15,264 bases of DNA from Desulfobacterales bacterium (lineage in GTDB: Bacteria; Desulfobacterota; Desulfobacteria; Desulfobacterales; Desulfobacteraceae), in NCBI GenBank assembly GCA_022361535.1, contig JAKSAU010000966.1, positions 1-15,264 on the forward strand, given 5' to 3'. The notes below the pieces were generated by a model, which ran no database searches, was not told where the DNA came from, and saw nothing but the letters and a program-made list of their open reading frames with translations. The translations under genes were made by a program, and so were the position numbers. Positions 8,531 to 15,264 of the stretch are shown one piece after another. Each line of letters starts with the position of its first letter. Position 1 is the stretch's first letter.

Positions 8531-9208
8531 TTACCAAGCCATTTTTGTTCCTTTCATTCCGCCGCGCTTGATACCATAGTCCATTCCAAGCTGTGCCCGT
8601 GAGGCAAAGAACAGAAAGACATGGGAAAGTTTGGTAAAGGGTATGGCAATAAGTACGATTTCTCCGCACAGAATGTGCATGTTCAGCCAGAACCCGTAAT
8701 CACCCACCTGGTACCGGCATAAAAGGCCTGTCACAAACGGTGCCATGGAAATCAGCAGAATAAGGTAATCTTTCAAGTCGGTCAAAATTCTGACCTCGGG
8801 GAGTACCAGGCGCCTGAGCAGCAGAAAGGTTCCTGCAACCACAGCCGTCCAGGACAGAAAATCTCCTAACCAAGCGCTCAGGGTGAAGAAATGAAACCCC
8901 AGTTTGGCTTCCATGAACAGGGCGTGTCCGGTCAAAAATAACGGAACCAGGATTGCGCCGAGATGGAATCCGAAAAATGCAAGTGTAATAAAGGGCTGCG
9001 TCTGCCACCCTTTGGTACCAAAGGGGATCAGCCATTTATAGATAGACCAGGCAGCGCCCTTGAGTCCGGCTTGGAGATGGACTTTGTATGCAACCCTGTC
9101 TAACTGCCAGCTTAAGCCTTTGAAGTATAGAACAAAGCGTACCAGCGAGCCGACAACACAGATGGTAAGAGCGATCCAGAATAACGGACCGGTTAAAAAT
9201 TCATGCAT
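8531..9208 (-). CDS. hmcE: HmcE: NarI-like cytochrome b membrane subunit
   Basis: This 225-residue integral membrane protein has about five membrane segments and resembles the gamma subunit of nitrate reductase (NarI). Candidate haem-b ligands are H82 and H95 on one pair of helices and H178 and H196 near the C-terminus. The 18-residue spacing of the last two equals that of the NarI ligands H187 and H205. The subunit would carry electrons across the membrane between the periplasmic and cytoplasmic sides of Hmc, possibly with a quinone site. GGAGGAA, nine bases before the ATG, overlaps the end of hmcD, consistent with coupled translation. TmcC is a close relative, but the gene order here is that of hmc. 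Confidence 0.93.
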   Translation of the reverse strand: MHEFLTGPLFWIALTICVVGSLVRFVLYFKGLSWQLDRVAYKVHLQAGLKGAAWSIYKWLIPFGTKGWQTQPFITLAFFGFHLGAILVPLFLTGHALFMEAKLGFHFFTLSAWLGDFLSWTAVVAGTFLLLRRLVLPEVRILTDLKDYLILLISMAPFVTGLLCRYQVGDYGFWLNMHILCGEIVLIAIPFTKLSHVFLFFASRAQLGMDYGIKRGGMKGTKMAW

Positions 9209-9224
9209 AAGTCATTTCCTCCAT

Positions 9225-9350
9225 CTAATCATCTTCTCTATCGGTAAGAAATCCCCAGTACAAGGGCATGAAGATCAAAATTCCGCCCATGATCAAGTAG
9301 GTGACTCCTTTACTGAAGGTATAAAAATCCTGTAAACTAAAAAATTCCAC
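9225..9350 (-). CDS. hmcD: HmcD: 41-residue single-span membrane peptide
   Basis: The likely start is GTG at 9350, giving 41 residues: a short amphipathic head (EFFSLQDFYTFSKG), one membrane span (about 16-35, VTYLIMGGILIFMPLYWGFL) and an acidic tail TDREDD. An upstream in-frame ATG at 9446 would run through the end of hmcC and lacks support, while GGAGG lies five bases before the GTG. The D. vulgaris hmc operon also has a very small membrane protein, hmcD, at this place, so the call rests on position, size and topology. It sits between hmcC (25 bp away) and hmcE (16 bp away). Its role is unknown; it may help assemble or stabilise HmcC/HmcE. Confidence 0.85.
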   Translation of the reverse strand: MEFFSLQDFYTFSKGVTYLIMGGILIFMPLYWGFLTDREDD

Positions 9351-9355
9351 GATAT

Positions 9356-9360
9356 CCTCC
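9356..9360 (-). promoter_or_regulatory. Ribosome binding site that sets the hmcD GTG start
   Basis: A perfect GGAGG on the minus strand, five bases before the GTG at 9350. It lies after the hmcC stop codon and favours the 41-residue product over longer readings. Confidence 0.75.
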
Positions 9361-9375
9361 TTAAAGTTCCCTATA

Positions 9376-10575
9376 TTAATGGGCTTTATAATCCGGATGT
9401 TCGTATAAAATCGGCATCCGGGTAGCGATAAATTTGTAAACAACAACCCCTACGGTAACAATGAATACCGAGGTGCCGATTTCCATGAGGCTTGGGAAAT
9501 ACCGCTGGTCTGCGGGCAGGTGGTAATTAAACGCGACCAGGGAAATATTGAGCCGGTTCAGTACAATACCAAGTACGGTCCAAAGTGCTGCCACCCTTGC
9601 AAATTTCAAGTTCTTTTCCCTGTGTGCTGCAGCAAAAAGCAGTGCCGGGCAAAGTACAAACCCAATGAGTTCAACAAGGAACCACACACCCCAGCCGGAA
9701 GCCAGATGATGCCAGTTGTTGTCAATGGCAAGACCCAACAGTTTGATGCCAAGATATCCCATCATTACAAATGATGCAGCCTTGGAGAATCCTAAAACAA
9801 CTCCGTTGCTTTCGTCCAGATGGGTCTGGTCCATTTTATGATGAAGGTGCTTGTGAGCAAGACTGCCTTCAAAAATTACCATGGACATGCCTGCAAACAT
9901 GGACGAGACAAAGAAGAAGACCGGCAGGTATCCTGAGTACCACAAGGGGTGGAGTTTGGACGGTGCAATCATATAAAGCGCACCCAAAGAACTCTGGTGA
10001 AGGGTGGATAGTACCACACCGAAAATTGTCAGTATCAGGGTAAGCTTAACGATAATGTTGCGTGCACGTTTAAATCCGAGCCACTCCAATGCAGCCGGGC
10101 TGTATTCAATAAAGAGAACTGTGAGGTACAAGAACACACACAGACCTACTTCAAAGAGTAAAGATGACGTACCCTGGGAGTAAAAAATCGGGTAAGGCAG
10201 TCGCCAGGGACGGCCTAAGTCATAGTGAAGGGCAAATACCACAAGTGCATAGCCCAAAAATGCTGTTAAAATGGCAGGCCGTACAGCGGAATGAAACCGC
10301 TTGAGTCCGAAAATGTAGCAGGTGGCCGAGGTCACATAACCGCCGGCTGCCAGGGCAACACCGCAGAGCAGGTCAAATCCGATCCAGATACCCCAGGGGT
10401 TGTTGTTGTCAAGGTTGGTAACGGACTCAAGCCCCATGGTAAAGCGCATGATGGTCAAAATTCCGCCTACGATCAGGATGATGCCGGCAATGATGTTAAA
10501 AGGAGTAAACCAGCTGGTTTCCGGCTCCTGCTTCTCAAAGACTTTTTCTGTAATTCTGCCTATGATTTCTTTCAT
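9376..10575 (-). CDS. hmcC: HmcC: NrfD/PsrC-like polytopic membrane subunit
   Basis: The protein has 399 residues from the ATG at 10575. A start at 10620 would add 15 residues and overlap hmcB; the inner ATG follows the hmcB stop by 7 bp and has AGGAGG about 12 bases upstream. Ten membrane segments are visible, the first at about residues 25-45. The PWGIWIGFDLLCGVALAAGG stretch is typical of NrfD/HybB/PsrC subunits, which hold no haem and interact with quinones. In Hmc this subunit anchors the ferredoxin-like HmcB and probably forms the quinone or proton-handling part. A histidine-rich cytoplasmic or periplasmic loop (HKHLHHKMDQTH) lies between segments 6 and 7. Family membership is clear; quinone reactivity is inferred from relatives. 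Confidence 0.95.
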   Translation of the reverse strand: MKEIIGRITEKVFEKQEPETSWFTPFNIIAGIILIVGGILTIMRFTMGLESVTNLDNNNPWGIWIGFDLLCGVALAAGGYVTSATCYIFGLKRFHSAVRPAILTAFLGYALVVFALHYDLGRPWRLPYPIFYSQGTSSLLFEVGLCVFLYLTVLFIEYSPAALEWLGFKRARNIIVKLTLILTIFGVVLSTLHQSSLGALYMIAPSKLHPLWYSGYLPVFFFVSSMFAGMSMVIFEGSLAHKHLHHKMDQTHLDESNGVVLGFSKAASFVMMGYLGIKLLGLAIDNNWHHLASGWGVWFLVELIGFVLCPALLFAAAHREKNLKFARVAALWTVLGIVLNRLNISLVAFNYHLPADQRYFPSLMEIGTSVFIVTVGVVVYKFIATRMPILYEHPDYKAH

Positions 10576-10582
10576 CTTCTGC

Positions 10583-11749
10583 CTATTCCTCCTGTTCGCC
10601 GTTTTCAGGGGACGGTGCATCGCCTGAATCGTCCGTATCGGTTTCCGGTTCCTCTTCCGGGGCGCCTCCGGACTTCAGTTCAGCCAGTTCCTGCTCCAGG
10701 GCTTCTTTTTCCTTGGCTGCCTCATCCTGTGCTTTTTTTACTTCAAAATTGATGGCAGCTGTTTTTTCCTGGGTCATTTTTTCCCTTTGGGCCTCAAGTT
10801 TGCTTGCCAGTTCTTCGGCAGCTGTTTCCCTGGCCTCTTTCAGGGCAGTCTCTTTTTCCTGGTTGGCGATCTTTTCTTTACGCTTTGAAATAGCGTACAC
10901 TCCTGTGAGTAGTACCGGCCAAAGTCCAACAACCACAGGAACTGCAGAAAGAGGCCCTGAGGTCAGCTCTGGTGCTGATTTGGTTCCTAAGTCCTCTCTC
11001 ATACCAATTTGGTTGAAAGGCGTGCCTGAAATATAAAGCCAGGATGTACCACCCATTTCATGTTCGCCGTAAATATGATCTATATATTTGTCCGGGTGAG
11101 CCATGATCCGTTTGTGTGCAATCTTGATCAGATCATCCCGTTTGCCGAAAACAAGTGCTTCTGTAGGACAAATTTCCACACAACCGGGTAGTTTACCTTC
11201 TTCTAGGCGTGGGGAACACAGGGTGCATTTTGTTACCCTTGGTGTAAGCGCCTTGTGATATTCGTATGCCGGAATCTCAAATGGGCAGGCCACCATGCAG
11301 TAGCGGCAGCCTACACAAAGGGATTCATCATAAACCACGGCACCTTTGGGTGTCTTTTTAAACGCCTTAACAAAACAGGCAGAAGCACAAGCCGGTTCCA
11401 GGCAGTGGTTGCATTGTTTTTTAGCATATACCGGGGCAGCTTCAGAAGAGGTCGTGCTCTTAAACTTGTTGACCACGGTAAAGATGTCGGCATCAGTTCT
11501 TCTTTTTTCGTCCAGAAGGGACAGGTCGTCAAAGGGCGTTTCCGGTGCCGGCAGGTCATTGACCTGGTTGCAGGCCTGTTCACACTTCCGGCATCCAATG
11601 CACCGGGTAGTATCGTGGAGTACGCCCGAGGTCTCCGGATGTCCCTTAAAGGTTTTGTTTGCGGCATGGGATTTGGTCAGGGATACCGAAGCGGATGCCC
11701 CGACGGCTGCCCCCAATGTGCCCAAAAACTGTCTACGAGAAATAGCCAT
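10583..11749 (-). CDS. hmcB: HmcB: Tat-exported ferredoxin-type subunit with four 4Fe-4S clusters and a coiled-coil tail
   Basis: The 388-residue protein starts with a Tat signal (SRRQFLG at 4-10, then a hydrophobic stretch to about residue 23), so the cluster domain faces the periplasm. Sixteen cysteines make four 4Fe-4S sites: C50/53/56/60, C113/116/121/125, C145/148/151/155 and C175/178/190/194. This is the HybA/NrfC/DmsB pattern, in which clusters pass electrons to an NrfD-type partner, here HmcC. A membrane span follows (about 267-286), then a highly charged, Ala/Glu/Lys-rich region that looks like a coiled coil (about 290-360), then an acidic Pro/Glu/Asp tail. With a periplasmic cluster domain and one span, this tail would lie in the cytoplasm. 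AAGGG six bases before the ATG supports the start. It lies 25 bp after hmcA. Confidence 0.95.
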   Translation of the reverse strand: MAISRRQFLGTLGAAVGASASVSLTKSHAANKTFKGHPETSGVLHDTTRCIGCRKCEQACNQVNDLPAPETPFDDLSLLDEKRRTDADIFTVVNKFKSTTSSEAAPVYAKKQCNHCLEPACASACFVKAFKKTPKGAVVYDESLCVGCRYCMVACPFEIPAYEYHKALTPRVTKCTLCSPRLEEGKLPGCVEICPTEALVFGKRDDLIKIAHKRIMAHPDKYIDHIYGEHEMGGTSWLYISGTPFNQIGMREDLGTKSAPELTSGPLSAVPVVVGLWPVLLTGVYAISKRKEKIANQEKETALKEARETAAEELASKLEAQREKMTQEKTAAINFEVKKAQDEAAKEKEALEQELAELKSGGAPEEEPETDTDDSGDAPSPENGEQEE

Positions 11750-11774
11750 AATTAACCCTTTTCCTTGAGATATC

Positions 11775-13358
11775 CTATTTTTTTAATTCATGACATTTAA
11801 TACAATCCGTGGCCTGCACCGATTCCAGCTTCATTTCCTGGTGACAGGTGATGCACTGGCCATGGAACGCTCCCTTTAAACCGGGTCTGCCATCCGGGCC
11901 AGGTCCGGTTTTACTGTGGCAGGAGGCACATTTGGGCGGTTCCAGGGATTTGGGGCTGTTATGATGGCAGCCCATGCAAAGTCCGGCCTGATCCTTATGA
12001 AAGGTTCTTGCCAAATCGCTTTGATCTGCTTTTTCCATGATGGCCCTGACAACTTTTCCGTGGGGAAACTCGCTGGCTTTGTATTCATTTACCAGGTCGT
12101 CAATAACGACTTTTTCCGGGATTTTATCGGCTGGTACACGGGTGTAAGTTCCCTCGCGGTCAGCCACCACATCTTTTGCCACCATTGCAAGGTCAGCAGC
12201 ATTCTGGAATTGACCGGATTCAACATTGTGGCATGCTTTGCAGCTTTCAGGATTCTTTTGCGCGGTTACAGGCATCTGGGCATGGCAGCCGGCACATTCA
12301 AGGGCAGTTGTCATTTCTTTATGACAACCGATGCAAGACTGGCTGCTGCCTGGTTTATGCATAGCCTTTGCAAGGCTTACGAACCCGCCTTTTTCTTCTC
12401 CACCGTCAGGGGTGTGGCATTCACTGCATTTTTTCAGTGTTTCATGATGGCAGGATTTGCAGCTTTGTCCTTTATCTTCATGGAATTTGTGGTCAAAAGC
12501 CACGGCCGGCATGAAGGTTTCTTGCTTTTCGGTCCCTTTTTCCCACGGGGTAAGCAAGGCATAATCAGGCTGGCTGCGTTTCAATCTGGGTACGTTATCC
12601 AGTTTTTCCAGTTTTGCCTGTTCTTTTTCATCATGGCAGCCGGCACAAGTAATGGGGCCGGCAGCCTGTTTTTTAGTGATCAATTCCTGGTGGCATGCAA
12701 CACAGGATTGATGTGATGCCAGACGGATGTCCCTTACAACTTTGCCGCTTTCAAGCGCTGAAGGTGTGGGACGGTGGCAGTATGCACAAGAACCTTCTTC
12801 GCCCTTTTTAAAAGCAAAACTGTTTTTCTGTTCATCAAAAACATGATGGCAGGCGCTGCAGTTTTGGTCATCACCAGCATCCTTGGATTTTATTTTGTCA
12901 GAGCTGACATGGATGTAGTGAAGTGATTTGTCAAATTCTATCTTTTTTTGCCCCGGGACAACCAATGGTTTGAGCACATGACATGCACCACACTGATCCG
13001 CCACAGGGCCGGTAGCATTGCCTGCCGCTTTTTTCTCCACATGGCAGGTGATGCATTCGGCATGGTAAAAATCCATGGAGGGTGCCTGATCTGTGCGTTT
13101 GAACGTTACGACCAGCCTGCCGTCTTTCTCGTTGTGGCAGGCACTGCATTTGTCGTCAAGTGCTTTAGTGTGCAGATCATGGCGAAAGTTGACATCGGCC
13201 ATCTCTTCCTTGCTTAATTCCGGACCGAGGCCAATGGTGATGACATCCGGTTGCTTCTCCTTGTCCGTGTTAATACTTGTCTGCCCGACAAAGGGAAACA
13301 GAATAGAAAAAACAATCATTGCTGACAGTGTCAGCTGAAATGATTTACGTTTTGACAT
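11775..13358 (-). CDS. hmcA: HmcA: periplasmic 16-haem high-molecular-weight cytochrome c
   Basis: The 527-residue protein has exactly sixteen CXXCH haem-c sites, starting at residues 71, 102, 123, 167, 191, 219, 238, 300, 311, 342, 355, 373, 461, 477, 502 and 519. Sixteen haems and this size match HmcA of Desulfovibrio vulgaris, which is built from cytochrome-c3-like modules and takes electrons from periplasmic hydrogenase through type I cytochrome c3. A Sec signal peptide is clear (SKRKSF, then a hydrophobic core to about residue 25). Many extra histidines that could be sixth ligands are present (for example H60, H63, H147, H150, H290, H293). AGAGGA seven bases before the ATG supports the start. 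It is the first gene of the cluster, so the main promoter should lie in 13359-13752. A haem-free stretch at about 378-460 separates the last four haems from the rest. Confidence 0.97.
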   Translation of the reverse strand: MSKRKSFQLTLSAMIVFSILFPFVGQTSINTDKEKQPDVITIGLGPELSKEEMADVNFRHDLHTKALDDKCSACHNEKDGRLVVTFKRTDQAPSMDFYHAECITCHVEKKAAGNATGPVADQCGACHVLKPLVVPGQKKIEFDKSLHYIHVSSDKIKSKDAGDDQNCSACHHVFDEQKNSFAFKKGEEGSCAYCHRPTPSALESGKVVRDIRLASHQSCVACHQELITKKQAAGPITCAGCHDEKEQAKLEKLDNVPRLKRSQPDYALLTPWEKGTEKQETFMPAVAFDHKFHEDKGQSCKSCHHETLKKCSECHTPDGGEEKGGFVSLAKAMHKPGSSQSCIGCHKEMTTALECAGCHAQMPVTAQKNPESCKACHNVESGQFQNAADLAMVAKDVVADREGTYTRVPADKIPEKVVIDDLVNEYKASEFPHGKVVRAIMEKADQSDLARTFHKDQAGLCMGCHHNSPKSLEPPKCASCHSKTGPGPDGRPGLKGAFHGQCITCHQEMKLESVQATDCIKCHELKK

Positions 13359-13520
13359 AATCCAATCCTCTGATTGATGTTTAAATTAGCGCCTACTATG
13401 TATCCAAGTGATTCAATAGGATTATTTCCTACTATTTTTATATGATTAAGTCAATTAAAAAATTGGTTAGAATTTAATAAAAATGATGCAAAAAAACACT
13501 TAGAAAACAGATGGTTAGAT

Positions 13521-13535
13521 GTGAACAGTGTTCAC
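13521..13535. promoter_or_regulatory. 15-bp palindrome GTGAACAGTGTTCAC, candidate hmc operator
   Basis: Two perfect 7-bp arms, GTGAACA and TGTTCAC, flank one central base, about 163 bases upstream of hmcA. The half-sites resemble those of Rex (GTGAA-N4-TTCAC) and of CRP/FNR-type proteins (GTGA-N6-TCAC), but the spacing is one base longer than either. A dimeric regulator is likely; which one is unknown. Confidence 0.5.
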
Positions 13536-13613
13536 TTGCTGAGACTTGTATATCTAATGAGCGTGTTTTGAATGGCCTGGCTGTTTCTGCTTTTTCCTTA
13601 CCTGTTTAAAGGA

Positions 13614-13628
13614 AAATGTCAAACATTT
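13614..13628. promoter_or_regulatory. Second dyad upstream of hmcA (AAATGTCAAACATTT)
   Basis: Perfect 6-bp arms around CAA, about 256 bases upstream of the hmcA start. AT-rich dyads are common by chance, so the support is weaker than for the palindrome at 13521-13535. Confidence 0.3.
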
Positions 13629-13752
13629 CAATGGTTAGACCAAATAAAAACCAGGGTTTAATGTTTATAGATTGGCAAATTTTTAGCATCATTTTCAGTT
13701 CAGATGCTCAATTCCAAAGAAATGATAAAAAGTTTACTTTCGAATAGTGGTA

Positions 13753-15132
13753 TTAAAACTCGTCGGCAAAAGATTTTACATCCGGGTGCTGCGCAAGAAA
13801 TCTATATAAGGTTGCCCGGCCCACACCAAGGACTCTGGCTGCTTTGGATTTATTTCCACCGGTTTTGACTAACGCGGCCTTTACAGACTCATCACTGAGT
13901 TTGCCGCGCATAAGCGGTATATCATTGTCCATAGGCTCCATGGGGGCTGGCCGCAACGGTTCACTGTCAGACTCAAAGGGTAGGTCCTTGGGCTGTATGG
14001 TTTTGCCCCTGGACCGGACTACGGAAAACTGGATAACGTTTTTAAGCTCCCTGACATTCCCTGGCCAATGGTGGTCCATCATAAGGTTGATTGTTTCTTG
14101 TGCCAGTTCAGGGACAGGGTTACCGCTCTCCTGCTCAGCTTCCTTAAGGAAGTGGGTTGCCAAAAGCGGGATATCGTTTTTGCGTTCACGCAGCGGCGGC
14201 AGGTGGATGGGGATGACATTGAGGCGGTAATAAAGGTCTTCCCTGAACCGGCCTTCTCTTACCTCTTCTTTAAGATCCTTGTTGGTCGCAGAAATAATCC
14301 TGACGTCCACTGAAATTTTTTTCTCTCCTCCCACCTTTTCAAAAGAACCTTCCTGGAGAAAGCGCAGGAGCTTAACCTGTGTTTTTAAGGGGAGTTCTGC
14401 TACTTCATCCAAAAACAGAGTACCTTTATGTGCAAGCTCAAATCGACCTTTTCTTTCCTTTACCGCCCCAGAAAATGCGCCTTTGACATGTCCGAATAAT
14501 TCACTTTCCACAATACCTTCAGGTATGGCGCCACAGTTGACCGGAACAAAATTGCCATTGCCATAGGAGGAAATGTCATGGATGGCACAAGCCACCCGCT
14601 CTTTACCTGTACCTGTTTCACCTGATACATGGACCGGGTAATTATACAGGCTGACATCTCTAATCTGGCTGAAAATATCCTGCATGGCCTTTTCTTTTCC
14701 AATAATACCGGCAAAGTTGGACAGGTTTTCCGCCTTTAAAGAAAGTCTTATTGAATCTGTCATATCCCTGAAAGATGCAATCACACCTTTGAATACGCTG
14801 TCATTATCAATGATGGCAGCCACACTCATTTCTAACTGACGGGCTTCTCCTGATTTGGTGATGATGGTTACGGGGTAATCCTTGGTTTCAGCGCAGAACT
14901 CTGGTGAGTCCTGGCAAAAAGAGCATTTGTTACCGCAAAAGGGAGATTGGAAAACAATATGACAATCCTGGCCAATAACCTCTTCTTTGGTGTAACCGGT
15001 TATTTTTTCGGCCTCTTTATTAAAAACGGTAATAATCCGTTCCGGGGTATGGGCAATAACTCCGAGCTTAAGATTATCAAGAACCAGGTTAAGGTTGTCT
15101 CGGTCCAGCAGGGAATGGGTAAAATTCTTCAT
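13753..15132 (-). CDS. Sigma-54-dependent transcriptional activator with Cys-rich PAS domain
   Basis: The 459-residue protein has three parts. An N-terminal PAS domain (about 10-130) carries five cysteines in a short insert: C57, C66, C70, C73 and C80 (CHIVF, then FCGNKCSFC, then EFC). The AAA+ sigma-54 interaction domain (about 140-370) has Walker A GETGTGKE (171-178), Walker B LFLDE (239-243) and arginine-finger region REDLYYRLN. The sigma-54 contact loop reads GAFSGA (218-223), a conservative variant of GAFTGA. A Fis-type helix-turn-helix ends the protein (about 412-446, GGNKSKAARVLGVGRATLYRFL). It has no receiver domain, so its signal is probably sensed by the PAS domain, perhaps a redox change or metal centre at the cysteines. 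It precedes hmcA on the same strand and could control it, but no good sigma-54 promoter was found there. No clear ribosome site precedes the ATG at 15132. Confidence 0.95.
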   Translation of the reverse strand: MKNFTHSLLDRDNLNLVLDNLKLGVIAHTPERIITVFNKEAEKITGYTKEEVIGQDCHIVFQSPFCGNKCSFCQDSPEFCAETKDYPVTIITKSGEARQLEMSVAAIIDNDSVFKGVIASFRDMTDSIRLSLKAENLSNFAGIIGKEKAMQDIFSQIRDVSLYNYPVHVSGETGTGKERVACAIHDISSYGNGNFVPVNCGAIPEGIVESELFGHVKGAFSGAVKERKGRFELAHKGTLFLDEVAELPLKTQVKLLRFLQEGSFEKVGGEKKISVDVRIISATNKDLKEEVREGRFREDLYYRLNVIPIHLPPLRERKNDIPLLATHFLKEAEQESGNPVPELAQETINLMMDHHWPGNVRELKNVIQFSVVRSRGKTIQPKDLPFESDSEPLRPAPMEPMDNDIPLMRGKLSDESVKAALVKTGGNKSKAARVLGVGRATLYRFLAQHPDVKSFADEF

Positions 15133-15165
15133 CTATATATATCCGGCAGTAGGTCCTTATTATCA

Positions 15166-15171
15166 ATTATA
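15166..15171 (-). promoter_or_regulatory. Possible -10 box for the sigma-54 activator gene
   Basis: The minus strand reads TATAAT 34 bases before the ATG at 15132. No good -35 hexamer lies 16-18 bases further up, so the call is tentative. The region up to the window end also holds the short dyad ACACA-TT-TGTGT around 15200-15215. Confidence 0.3.
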
Positions 15172-15264
15172 ACCATGTATGTTGGTCTGGACCTCTAATT
15201 GACACATTTGTGTATCAGGTGCAATGTTTTTCTGCAGGATTGGAAAGAAAATTTACTTAATGTG

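Larger units (their letters stand above)
13464..13639. repeat. Three direct copies of TGGTTAGA upstream of hmcA
   Basis: The octamer occurs at 13464-13471, 13512-13519 and 13632-13639, all in the same orientation (TCTAACCA on the coding strand of hmcA). Spacings are 48 and 120 bases. Three copies in under 200 bases is far more than expected by chance for an 8-mer. It may be the binding site of a regulator of hmc, such as the neighbouring activator or Rrf2 (inference). Confidence 0.5.
13359..13752. other. Leader region of the hmc operon
   Basis: This 394-bp AT-rich stretch between the sigma-54 activator gene and hmcA has no coding potential I can support. It holds the dyad at 13521-13535, a second dyad at 13614-13628, three copies of TGGTTAGA, and an inverted repeat AGCATC (13685-13690)/GATGCT (13703-13708). 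I checked the minus strand for the GG-N10-GC signature of sigma-54 promoters. The only hit is weak (AGGTAAGGAAAAAGC, 13589-13603). No good TTGACA/TATAAT pair was found either. No strong terminator follows the activator gene. Confidence 0.6.

Noticed and set aside
7097..9208. Possibility that this is a Tmc rather than an Hmc locus
   Set aside because: HmcF and HmcE resemble TmcB and TmcC, but a 16-haem cytochrome, a ferredoxin-type subunit and an NrfD-like subunit are all present, and the tetrahaem TmcA is absent.
10576..10620. Longer hmcC start at 10620
   Set aside because: It would overlap the end of hmcB and add a basic, non-conserved-looking leader; the ATG at 10575 follows the hmcB stop and has an upstream AGGAGG.
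11255..11768. Open frames of 140-166 codons on the plus strand opposite hmcB
   Set aside because: They are antisense to the cysteine-motif part of hmcB and show no ribosome site or recognisable domain.
11916..12716. A 266-codon open frame on the plus strand opposite hmcA
   Set aside because: It lies entirely antisense to hmcA, whose sixteen CXXCH sites prove the minus strand is coding. The regular Cys/His codons on the coding strand keep the opposite frame free of stops.
13589..13603. Sigma-54-like promoter for hmcA on the minus strand (AGGTAAGGAAAAAGC)
   Set aside because: It has GG-N10-GC but lacks TGGC in the -24 box and TTGC in the -12 box; too weak to call.
13672..13689. Sigma-54-like promoter TTGGCAAATTTTTAGCAT on the plus strand
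   Set aside because: GG and GC are correctly spaced by 10 bases, but the match is partial and it points into the 3' end of the activator gene, where no plus-strand gene follows. It is probably chance in AT-rich DNA.
1..15264. tRNA, rRNA, CRISPR array or insertion sequence
   Set aside because: No regularly spaced repeats, transposase-like frame, cloverleaf-like sequence or rRNA-like segment was seen in reading either strand.

Overview
The window looks like chromosomal DNA from an anaerobic, sulfate-reducing member of the Desulfobacterota, most likely a Desulfobacteraceae-type organism. This is inferred from gene content. The core is a complete hmc operon (the 16-haem high-molecular-weight cytochrome c transmembrane complex), a hallmark of sulfate reducers, followed by genes matching rrf1 and rrf2, the regulators first described downstream of hmc in Desulfovibrio vulgaris. 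I saw no rRNA, tRNA, CRISPR array, insertion sequence or prophage gene.

Layout. (1) 1-613, minus: the N-terminal two thirds of an EamA/DMT-family membrane transporter, cut by the window edge. (2) 614-1132: a 519-bp divergent intergenic region with no convincing gene but with several repeats, including a perfect 10-bp inverted repeat just before clpB. (3) 1133-3712, plus: the disaggregase clpB, converging on (4) a ten-gene minus-strand cluster from 13358 down to 3749: hmcA, hmcB, hmcC, hmcD, hmcE, hmcF, a tandem universal stress protein gene, a single-domain response regulator (rrf1-like), a PAS histidine kinase and an Rrf2-family regulator. Gaps are 7-63 bp, which suggests one operon. (5) 13359-13752: a 394-bp AT-rich leader upstream of hmcA with palindromes and a repeated octamer. 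(6) 13753-15132, minus: a PAS/AAA+/Fis sigma-54 activator with a cysteine-rich PAS domain.

How the parts fit. HmcA (periplasmic, 16 CXXCH sites) would accept electrons from periplasmic hydrogenase or cytochrome c3. HmcB (four 4Fe-4S clusters), HmcC (NrfD-like), HmcD (41-residue membrane peptide) and HmcE (NarI-like cytochrome b) would form the membrane part. HmcF (HdrD-like, two 4Fe-4S motifs plus one complete CCG site) would face the cytoplasm. The downstream genes look like a sensing module. A tandem UspA and a histidine kinase are present in addition to the rrf1-rrf2 pair known from D. vulgaris. The kinase has a degenerate receiver domain and a cysteine-containing PAS domain. The most interesting features are this expanded regulatory module, the two Cys-rich PAS sensors flanking the complex, and the unexplained repeats upstream of hmcA and clpB.
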